Assembly (NCBI GenBank): GCA_964017235.1
Contig: OZ024927.1
Coordinates: 46,381,293-46,445,292, forward strand
Reading direction: 5' to 3'
Origin: Sabellastarte sp. h YS-2021
Lineage: Eukaryota > Annelida > Polychaeta > Sabellida > Sabellidae
Length of the DNA: 64,000 bases
The translations under genes were made by a program, and so were the position numbers. The notes below the pieces were generated by a model that saw nothing but the letters and a program-made list of their open reading frames with translations, had not been told where the DNA came from and searched no databases. Shown here one piece after another: positions 56,022-64,000 of the stretch. The stretch's first letter is position 1. Every line of letters starts with the position of its first letter.

Positions 56022-56999
56022 CTTTAAAAAAAATTAGATTGGTCATATAACAATGTTCATGCTGTGGATAATTTGTTGTGGTGAGTGTTTCATGTTACTA
56101 TATTGATCTGTGCTTATTTTAAGACAGCTAGTAAGCTATTTTTTTTGTTTCAAGCAAAGTACTAAAAACTGCAGAATTACTTGTTTTATTTTGTGTTGAA
56201 ATTTTAGGGTTTTTATTTTTTGTGCTTCTTTGTCTCTAAATTTTGAATAAAGGAAAAATGCCTTCCAGAAAAATTGTCTCCTAGAAAAAATCCTCATAGA
56301 AAGAATGCCTACTCCACATTCCAGAAATACCACAACATTCAGAACAAAATTCATTTCAACCACAAACAGTATATCATGTTAGAAGTATATAACAAACTGT
56401 AATAAGGTAAATTAAAGTCTATGTTTTGAACTTAAAAACATTGAAAATTTAAATCAAATTTAAATGCAGCAGAAATGCATTTCAGTACTGCATTATAGCA
56501 CCATGTTTTTTCCCTCATTTTACTTGAGTTAAAATCTTCTTTCATGTGTCATAATTTAGATTGTACATCAACAACAATGTACATTCTGAGCCACTAAAAA
56601 CACTCCTTTTAATGTAGTATGCTGGGTTAGATTTTAACAATGACAATAATTATTGTAGAGTCAGACTTTAAAAAAATGCAAAGAATTTGAAACAATACAC
56701 AACTTTATAAATTAAATTGCTTGTTTTGTATTTGTAAGAAGGTATTTTTTTTTTAAGGTAGTATTTTCCCATGAGGTGTTTTCCTATGCACTCTGAATAT
56801 CATGCAGAATTAAAAAGACTTTGTAAATGTACCCACTGAACTAATTAATATGAAAGAAGTTGTGAAAACATTTCAATATTGAATGCATTGTGTTGAGGAT
56901 GACTGCCAAATACCCTTTTGTTCTTGGCAGACTGCTCATTGAACTAAATCACATTCCACTGTTAGAAAATAATGTAGTGTTAACTCTCCATTATATAAA
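56022..56999. other. AT-rich spacer; nothing recognised
   Basis: No exon with convincing borders and no element copy recognised. The minus-strand open frame 56,136-56,363 has low-complexity composition and is not supported. Confidence 0.4.
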
Positions 57000-57044
57000 A
57001 ATAATGGAAAGTTGACACAATGGCAGGGTCACCCGTCTGGGTTT

Positions 57045-57168
57045 TATAATAGATAATAGCCTCGTGGCACTTCCATTATGTAAACTTAATGGCTCTTCGG
57101 CCGTTGGCCTCAGAGGCCATTAAGTTTACATAATGGAGCGCCACTTGGCCATTATCTATATAGTAAAT
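57045..57168. repeat. Palindromic MITE-like hairpin
   Basis: The left arm GATAATAGCCTCGTGGCACT ... CATTATGTAAACTTAATGGC mirrors the right arm GCCATTAAGTTTACATAATG ... AAGTGGC-CATTATC. The centre is CTCTTCGGCCGTTGGCCTCAGAG. Arms are about 50 bp and nearly perfect. TAATAGCCTCGT also occurs at 54,263 (R5), hinting at a related family. Confidence 0.75.
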
Positions 57169-57400
57169 TATAAAAAATACACAATTATATTCATATTCAG
57201 TGTATAGTATTTGGATTGATTTTAGTTGTACAAGAGAGGGTAACTTAAGTAAGTAGATTCCTACTGTAGTTTGTACTTCTTTGTGTTTTTGAATTATAAC
57301 TGTGGCTACTGACCTTTGACAAGGGCATACTGAAGCTGTACTGATTAGTGGGAAATTGTATCTACCAGATTATATAAGCATCCAGTGAATGCCATGATTT
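57169..57400. other. Spacer; nothing recognised
   Basis: Short AT-rich stretch before L2-B with no recognised feature. Confidence 0.4.
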
Positions 57401-57429
57401 ATGCATAGGTACACCAGCGCTGTGTGTAG

Positions 57430-58134
57430 AGATTTTGCCGTTACCCTCTCCAAAACTATTAAAGGTAGACTTCTTAACGAAAGGGGACTCTAAGGCGCTA
57501 TTGATTCTTATGTGTGGTGATGTTGCCATGAATCCTGGACACATTCATCAGGTATTGGTGGTGGTGTTGGTTTCTTCATTCGTGAATCATACAAATATCG
57601 CAAGGTGGATACCCCAAATTATAGTTTCTTTGAAAATATTGTCATATCAATTTCAGTTTCGTGCCGAACTTTGCTCCTAGCTTCTATCTATCGTCCTCCT
57701 GGGCCGTGTTCTTCCATTTTTTTAGATGAATTTATGTCTTTGGTCTGTTTTCTGTCTTCTGTTGGTTGCAATTACTTCACCTGCTGTGATTTCGATATAT
57801 ACGTTGATGTACTTTGTACTGATAGTTACCAATTGGAATCCCTTTTAGAATCATGTAATCTAACACAGTCAGTTAACAATACCACTCACTTGCACAGTCA
57901 TATCCTTGATCTCATTCTTTCCCCAGTGATCAAGATATGTGTGTACATGTTGACATCTGTGAATTCATATCTGATCATGCAGTCATTAAATGTGCTATTA
58001 ACTTTCCTTTCTCTCTTGCTAACTGTCAAACAAGAATTTCCTATAGGAGGTACCATCGTATAAATATGTCCGACTTTCGGTCTGACCTTAAAGAAATGCC
58101 TTTTGTGAAATGTCCAGCAAATTCTGTCTCATAG
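57430..58134 (+). pseudogene. L2-B endonuclease domain, broken
   Basis: It starts with the typical ORF2 opening LLILMCGDVAMNPGH (57,500-57,545; compare the CGDVE-NPGP consensus of CR1/L2). It then reads TLLLASIYRPPGPCSSIFLD (57,670), SYQLESLLESCNLTQSVNNT (57,830), SHILDLILSP and the SDHAV motif at 57,975. After frame changes it continues YRRYHRINMSDFRSDLKEMP and meets a stop at 58,131. The enzyme would nick target DNA; at least three frame breaks disable it. Confidence 0.82.
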
Positions 58135-59985
58135 CTCTATGATCAGTACGTACATGACTTGAGTCATATCCTTGACAGGCATGCTCCTGTTGTGCCCAGT
58201 TTGAAGTCGAAACAGCATACTGACTGGCTGTCGGAGAGCTATCGCCTTGCAAAGTCACTCAGAAGTCAATTTGAACGAGCTTGGCGAAAAGAGAAAAGTC
58301 AATACAACAGGAGTCGTCTTCGGCGTCAAATCGCCTGGTGTAATCGTCTTGCCAACAGGGACAAGACTGTCTGTTACAGGAAACTTATCTCCGACAACAG
58401 CCATGATTCTAAGAAACTATGGCGGGAGTTACACAAAGTCCTACATAGATCCCAAGGCACTATTTTGCCCACATGTGAATCCTCAAAGTCATTGGGTGAT
58501 CATTTTGCTACATTTTTCTCAAATAAAATCATGAAAATTCATGAGAGTTTCTCCTCATCTGAGTCCTGTAAACATGGTACATCCCCCCTTTGACCCTCCT
58601 AAATTAACAGTCACTCAAGATGAATATTATCGGTAAAATAATCAGCAAATCACCCACCAAATCATGCCTGTTGGACCCATTGCCCACGTACATTCCTTAT
58701 TAAGGAATGCATTGACATCCTTCTACCATCTATAACCAAATTGGTTAATTGTTCGCTTCGGGAAGGACTGGTTCCAGATGGGTTCAAAAAAGCTGTAGTC
58801 ACTCCACTTATAAAGAAGGCCTCTCTTCCTGTTGAGGATTTGATAAACTACCGCCCAGTATCTGGACTTAGCTTCATTTCTAAACTGCTGGAACGTGTAG
58901 CTGCTAAACAGCTGGTTGATCATATTCATCAACATGGCTTGGATAACTCATACCAGTCAGCGTATAAGTCAGGTCACTCACCAGAGACGGCTCTGCTTTC
59001 CATCAAAAATGATATTCATTTGTCACTATCTCGGGGTGAAGCTACTGCCTTGGTACTTCTGGATCCCTCAGCTGCCTTTGATACTATTAATCATTCCACT
59101 CTCCTCAGCTGTCTTCTAGATTGGTTCGGTGTTGTTGGTTTAACTCTCAAATGGTTCTCTTCTTATTTGACAGAACGCTTTCAGTCTATTAAGATTGGTT
59201 TTACTTTGTCTGATTTACAAAAATTGCTGTTCGGTGTGCCTCAGGGTTCTGTTCTGGGTCCTCTGCTATTCTCTCTTTACACATCTCCTCTTAGTACACT
59301 GATTGGTAAACACAAAGGCATAAACTTTCATTTCTATGCCGATGATTCACAACTTTATGTCCATCTGTCACACATGAATGCCTCAGCTGCTTTGGATAAG
59401 TTGAAAAGATGCCTTCAAGATGTAAAGGAATGAATGTCGGCTAGCAAACTTAAACTTAATCCTGATAAATCTGAGTTCATACTTTTTGGCTCCAAGAAAC
59501 AGAGAGAAAAGTTAAATGTATGTTTCCCAATCGACATCTTGGGCAACCCCCCTGGGTGTTTGGTTTGACTTTGATTTTTCTTTCTCTAAACATGTCCAGA
59601 ATGTTTGTAAAAGCTGCTCTATTCAACTGAGGGATTTTAGAAATATTAGGCAGTTCTTGACTCAGGAGCAACTGTGTTGGTTGTCAATGCTTTTGTTAGT
59701 AGTCGGTTGGACTACTGTAACTCACCTTTCTGGAGTCTCTCCAAATTCAATCTTCATAGATTACAGTCTATCCAAAATAGTGCAGCTAGAATTGTTACAA
59801 ATTCGAGTAAATATACTCGGATAACTCTGGTACTCAGGAAACTCCATTGCCTCCCTAGTCAGTTTCGATCAGAGTTCAAACTGGCTACCCTGGTGTACAA
59901 GTTTATTCATACTGGTTTCCCTAAATATTTTGCTCTATATCTATCCACATACCGCACTACTTACAATACTTGACATAGTCAGAGT
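58135..59985 (+). pseudogene. L2-B reverse transcriptase and C-terminal domain, broken
   Basis: The linker reads LDRHAPVVPSLKSKQHTDWL and SESYRLAKSLRSQFERAWRK. The RT frame 58,741-59,433 (about 230 codons, uninterrupted) has INYRPVSGLSFISKLLERVA, SAYKSGHSPETALLSIKNDI, LVLLDPSAAFDTINHSTLLS, FGVPQGSVLGPLLFSLYTSP and FHFYADDSQLYVHLS. A TGA at 59,431 and later frameshifts break it. The C-terminus SSRLDYCNSPFWSLSKFNLH and GFPKYFALYLSTYRTTYNT runs to 59,973, and FGAPTVWNSLPEYIRA is readable to 60,110. The catalytic Asp residues are present, so RT decay is recent relative to its flanks. Confidence 0.9.
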
Positions 59986-60310
59986 GTTGCCAATTTCCTT
60001 AATGTACCAAAATTTCAACCTGTGAAAGTCAACTAAGCAGTTTGGCTTCAGTCTTGCCTTTGGTGCTCCCACTGTTTGGAATTCACTTCCTGAATACATT
60101 CGTGCACACCCACTTAATTGCCTCTTTTAGAAAGAAGCTCAAAACCTATCTCTACGCAAAGGCATATCCTCCTTAGCTCATTTTCTCTTATGGCTTCTCC
60201 ATGGTGCTGACCTATTTCTGTCCCTGGACTTTGAATTTGCATATTGCTATTGTCTTGTTGCATCTTAGAGTCCACTACTCAGTGGAGATTAAGCGCTATA
60301 AAAGTCGAAT

Positions 60311-60699
60311 TAGAATTCTTAAATTTGCAGGATATGTTCATTATAACAAAAGCTTTCTTGGGAATATTTTTGGCCTCATTTTGAAAAAAAAAACAAGATG
60401 GCCACACCAGGCGTTTCTTTGATGGTCATCAAGAAGTTGTACACTTTCTCAGGCTTTTTTCATCTATGCAGAGTTGAATCTCTTTATGGACTGATATTTT
60501 TAATAGATATATGTCCTCTATTCCTATAGATATTTCACTTTAAAGCTTGTCAGCCCTTGACCCCTAAAATGCCCTTCCAAGGTCATTTTTGTTGATTTTC
60601 AGAAAATTTCTTGCTTTTTGATGTCTTAGTTTTCCACAGAAGTTGTTCCTATTTGCACTGAAGGTTAAAAAAGTTATATCTACTTCAATAATGCAGCAT
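60311..60699. other. Spacer; nothing recognised
   Basis: A LINE-like 3' flank passes into unrecognised AT-rich sequence; no feature supported. Confidence 0.4.
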
Positions 60700-61755
60700 T
60701 TCACTTAATTTGTTGATCTAATGAATTTTATGCTTATTATTTTATATATTTTATGCTTAGTGTTTTGCTACCATTGTTGCCTTAGTCCCAAAGCTATGAG
60801 AGTTATAGCAGTTTTAGATGCATTGAGTACATCAGTTTTAGCTTGGTCTTGTGTTTAGAGCTTTTGGGTGAAATACATTTTCGCCTACTTTCACCACAGG
60901 TGTAATACAATAGCTATGTGAGTTATAGCTACTTTCTCACTTTTTATGAGCAAATGGTTTATATCTTCAGAAGTAATGCAGTTAAACAAGTTCCCTCAAA
61001 GTTGTTGTGCACCTATTTTTGTGACAACTAATGTATGTTTAGCATTTTTACTGAATACATATAAGACTTTAGCTACAACTTAGTTAAGTTTTGGTATGCC
61101 AATCACAATAGCTAATTGAGTTATGGCTACTTTCTCACTTCTCACCAGTCAGCATAATGAGTAATCTTAAAAGGAAATACAGTTACACTTTTTCTTTTTA
61201 ACATGTTCTTAAACTATTTTTGCGGTATGTCATAACAAAAGTTGAGACTGGTTGCTCAATGAGTATCACATTATCTAAGTGAGTTTTAGCTACTTTTTTT
61301 TACTTTTCAGTGGTTACTGTAATGAGTAAATGACTTATATCTTCAGAAGTAATACAGATATGTACTTTAATTTAAACTTACTGTTCACTTTTTATTTATG
61401 AATGATAACATAGTCAAGTTTCAGACTGGTTGCTCAGTGTATAAGTGAGTAATAACCATTTTTTAAATGTGAGTAAATTTATCTCGAAAATCATAAGAAA
61501 TAAAGCAATTCAGGTAACCTTTGGACCCCCTTGGTCCTAAGGACTACTACTTTAGGACCTCTAAAAATATAAAAATTTTCCGAATTTTGGCTGCCATCTT
61601 GAACTTTCTTGGAAATGAAAAATTTCTTTTGTCTAAAAAAAACCACAAGAGATAGAGCAATTTCAAGCAAATTTTGGACCGCTTGGGTAATAATGACTGC
61701 TACTTTAAGCTCCATGAAAAATTTAGAATTTTGTGAATTTTGGGCGCCATCTCGT
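60700..61755. repeat. Diverged tandem arrays related to the 16-18.8-kb element
   Basis: Units with 'gtgagttatagctacttt' and 'tttatatcttcagaagtaat' recur at about 60,900, 60,960, 61,120, 61,270 and 61,335. From 61,480 they pass into units with 'tttatctcgaaaatcataag' and 'ggctgccatcttgaac', as at 18,470-18,640. The order (bulk units, then 'atctcgaaaa' units, then 'gccatcttg') is that of 16.0-18.8 kb. It abuts the truncated end of DIRS-D. Confidence 0.65.
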
Positions 61756-61764
61756 TGTTCTCAA

Positions 61765-62945
61765 GCACTGGTGAAATCTAATTTGTCTGGATAAGGTCAT
61801 AAGATTTACTTCTTTGCCTGTCATTGTGAAGACTAGTTAGGCTGTCACCAGCCCAAAGGGCAGAGAGGTGAATAGGCAAGTTTGAGAATTGGGAATCAAC
61901 CGAAGAAATTTTCTTGAGCCTTTGTAGATGGGAATGTGATCCATTCCCCTTGAGTTAGAGAGGCCCTTATGGACACTGGCATTTTTTTTTTGAATTTCTC
62001 TATATTCAAGAAGGGTGTTAAAACCCAAATAAATTAATCAAGAAGGTATTTAGCCTGCTTAGGTCTATGATTGGCCTCCATTTCTGATGAGGCTTTGGAA
62101 CTAGAGAAAGGTGACTGTAAAACCCAAGAGACCTTGCTTTTTCTACTTACTTCATTGCATGTTTTGACAGGAGATATTGGATGCAAGAGGCCAGAGCTAG
62201 AACCTTTTGCTGGTCTTGTAGCCTGAGGATCAGAGGCTGTCTGGCTAGAATTGGTTTGAGGACAAACAGAAAAATGTAACCATAGTAAAAATGTTCAACA
62301 TAGATTTCTCCTAGCCATTCTCGCCTGAAAAACAGTGAGGCAACCTCCTACAGGTGGACCAGTTGAGGCTTGATAGATACTGGCTAGAGGGGATGTCATG
62401 CCCTCAGCCCCTGCAGGATGGTCTAAACTGACCCCTGTTGCCTCCATTCTGTGAGCTCCCCCTATTAGAGAAGAATTATTCGTTACTACTGAGGTGGACC
62501 ATCCACCAAAGGGGCATTTTCTATAATTGCTTCTTATGTTACAGTGGAGGCCACACTTGTTGTTGGGCTTTGGCACCAGAAACAACCGGTTGTAGAAGGC
62601 CAGAGATGATGGGACTATTACATTTTCTGCCGCCTGTTTTTGGATCAGTGCCTGTAAGGACTCTTTTAGGTGTTTGTTTTTGACTAGATTTGCATATCCA
62701 CTGACTATCAAGGGCGACCTTGCCAGTGGGGGTTTTACTTTGAAAGGTAGTGAGTACCCTTCCTTTAGTATGGACACTACCCTTGGACTTGAACCCAGGG
62801 AGAGCCAGACCTGCCAAAACTTTTGCAGACGGCCTCCCACAGGTGGATCTTTGACAACATGATTGACATTTTTGACATTTTGGGCACAAAGACAGTGACT
62901 TACACAGTAAGCATCCTTGACACACTTTATTTCTTCTTGAACCAG
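61765..62945 (-). pseudogene. DIRS-D Cys-rich domain and reverse transcriptase N-terminal half, broken
   Basis: The domain CLLCKSLSLCPKCQKCQSCC (62,910-62,850) matches CFLCRSIVFCPACHQCQHCC of DIRS-C in position and spacing. The following RT is scattered over frames: YSLPFKVKPPLARSPLIVSG, SSLAFYNRLFLVPKPNNKCG (with Cys-Gly where W-R is usual) and, from 62,028, a degenerate stretch ending FTSLPFGLVTA. The YLDD region is degenerate. It is non-functional. Confidence 0.75.
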
Positions 62946-62999
62946 ATTGGGGCTTATGTCTTTCTTTTCTGACTGCCCGATTACATAAGGTACAGGAAA

Positions 63000-64000
63000 A
63001 AAAACTTTAGTTTACAGTCTGATCTTTTCAACTTGACTTTTGACCCTCTAAAATGTTTGTCACAGGAGGATCTATTTCCCAATAATTGTCATTTGTACTG
63101 TTGGGAGCGGGGTGTCTTGGACAAATAACCTGAGTTTCCACCTCCACGCCTGCGTCCTCTACCCTTGTGTAAAAATTGCCTCCAAGATTGGGAAGTTTGA
63201 GAAGAGGAGTAACTAGCTTGCCTACTATCCTTCTTGTCATAAGGCTTGTAATGATAATGTTGTTGTTTTCTGGAATGCTGGAATGTGCCCGGACCGGGAC
63301 CTTGAGCACCTGGTGCATTCTCATGTTTTATAATGTCCTGCTCCACAGTAGTTAGGATATCATCAGGGAATAAGGCAGAGCTGAATAATGGTGTGTTTCT
63401 CAGCCTATTCCAGGTATCAGCTTTCACACCGGGTTTCACAAATTCCAAGTACGAATCCCGCCTAAGGAGAATGAAGTTGGCAAGTTGAACAAATAAACTA
63501 TCAGCTAAGTGCTGCAAAGCCATTCCTAAGGGCACAGATACGCTGGAATGAAAGGTGGACAAGTCTTTCAAGTCCTTGATGGCTTCAACTACTTCTTTTG
63601 GAGCTTTCCCCTTGACAGTCTGGGATATGTGACCAGCCTAAGAAGGCCCTGACTGCTCTAATCATCTCCCAGTAATTCATCTCCTCATTTTATTCTTGAG
63701 TCTCAGAATCAGAAATCTATCCCTCCTCAGAGTCTTTGTCGGACCGACCGGTGAGAGAGTCAACATCAGAAAAATCTTGAGCTGTAGAGATATCCTGACC
63801 GGTACCGGTATCACCGGAAGAAGCAGCTTGTTGAAGGTTAAAAGTGGACTAAGTGGCCTTAGTTGAGGTTGTATTAGAGGTCTGACCAAGGGACATTGAA
63901 ATTCCCAGACCGGGCATGTCCACCTTGGTAAGCTTAAGAGGTGCTGCAATGTTTAAAGAACCGGTCTGAGGTTTATCCGGTACCGGTAATTCAGCAGTGA
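63000..64000 (-). pseudogene. DIRS-D gag-like remnant
   Basis: The best frame (63,571 to 63,089) reads FHSSVSVPLGMALQHLADSL, FVQLANFILLRRDSYLEFVK and VKADTWNRLRNTPLFSSALF. It ends in a basic Gly/Arg-rich tail (GRGRRRGGGNSG) as in DIRS-B gag. Upstream frames (63,949 to 63,600) are Pro/Ser-rich and broken, with repeated ACCGGT-type codons. The N-terminus lies outside the window. Confidence 0.65.

Larger units (their letters stand above)
57400..60310 (+). mobile_element. L2-B: L2/CR1-type LINE, near full ORF2 length
   Basis: Plus strand: APE endonuclease from its N-terminus, RT with YADD, C-terminal domain and a 3' tail CCACTACTCAGTGGAGATTA-AGCGC. Compared with L2-A it keeps the endonuclease start but has frame breaks and stops. 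No ORF1 or 5' promoter region was recognised upstream. No target duplication was identified. Confidence 0.88.
61765..64000 (-). mobile_element. DIRS-D: 3'-truncated DIRS retrotransposon, continues past the window
   Basis: On the minus strand gag enters at 64,000 and runs to about 63,000, then the Cys-rich domain and RT to about 61,765. The text then degenerates around the YLDD site and the satellite arrays begin. RNase H and recombinase are absent. The family is that of DIRS-C (shared Cys-rich domain and gag style), not A/B. Confidence 0.82.

Noticed and set aside
1..64000. Bacterial, plasmid or viral origin of the window
   Set aside because: No operons or ribosome binding sites; retrotransposon types, splice signals and satellites are those of an animal nuclear genome.

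Overview
The window looks like a piece of an invertebrate nuclear genome, most likely a marine lophotrochozoan and plausibly a bivalve mollusc. The reasons are low gene density, AT-rich spacers, spliced exons, several DIRS tyrosine-recombinase retrotransposons, L2/CR1-type LINEs, a tRNA-derived SINE, many MITEs, and tandem-array elements built like bivalve 'pearl'/Helentron-associated elements. The taxon is an inference; no marker gene is present.

Host gene. Ten short minus-strand blocks between 56.02 kb and 13.87 kb have splice-site-like borders. From 53,859 down to the stop at 13,868, eight of them join with compatible phases into 801 nt (267 codons including the stop), followed by an AATAAA. 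They suggest one gene of more than 40 kb coding a cysteine-rich protein with a Thr/Pro/Arg linker. Its first and last exons in this chain carry a related GCSxxPxC module. I do not recognise the protein. Most mobile elements between 16 and 55 kb would lie in its introns.

Layout. 0-5.8 kb: spacer, a pearl-like repeat, a possible plus-strand exon pair, two MITEs. 5.84-12.41 kb: DIRS-A, a near full-length but decayed DIRS element with inverted terminal repeats and internal complementary region, split by a 1.15-kb hAT-like element with an 8-bp target duplication. 13.8-14.0 kb: last exon of the host gene. 16.0-18.8 kb: compound tandem arrays. 20.87-24.32 kb: another tandem-array element holding 169-bp and 133-bp satellites. 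25.95-30.64 kb: DIRS-B (minus). 30.64-35.4 kb: DIRS-C (plus), head to head with B and from a different DIRS family. 36-43.5 kb: host exons, palindromic and Harbinger-like MITEs, a ~330-bp tandem repeat. 43.6-44.6 kb: pearl-like repeat. 45-46 kb: two host exons. 46.3-49.5 kb: LINE L2-A (minus) with a 716-bp MITE inside. 49.9-50.8 kb: 3' end of another LINE. 50.9-52.3 kb: pearl-like repeat. 53.8-56.0 kb: host exons, a SINE inserted in an L2 fragment. 57.4-60.3 kb: LINE L2-B (plus). 60.7-61.8 kb: diverged tandem arrays. 61.8-64.0 kb: DIRS-D (minus), running off the window.

All transposon coding regions seen are broken by frameshifts, stops or deletions, so none looks autonomous as it stands. The least expected pattern is a ~45-bp core (ATCTC-AAAA ... 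GATAG ... ATTT ... CAAAT) that recurs inside satellite monomers and elements that otherwise do not match one another.
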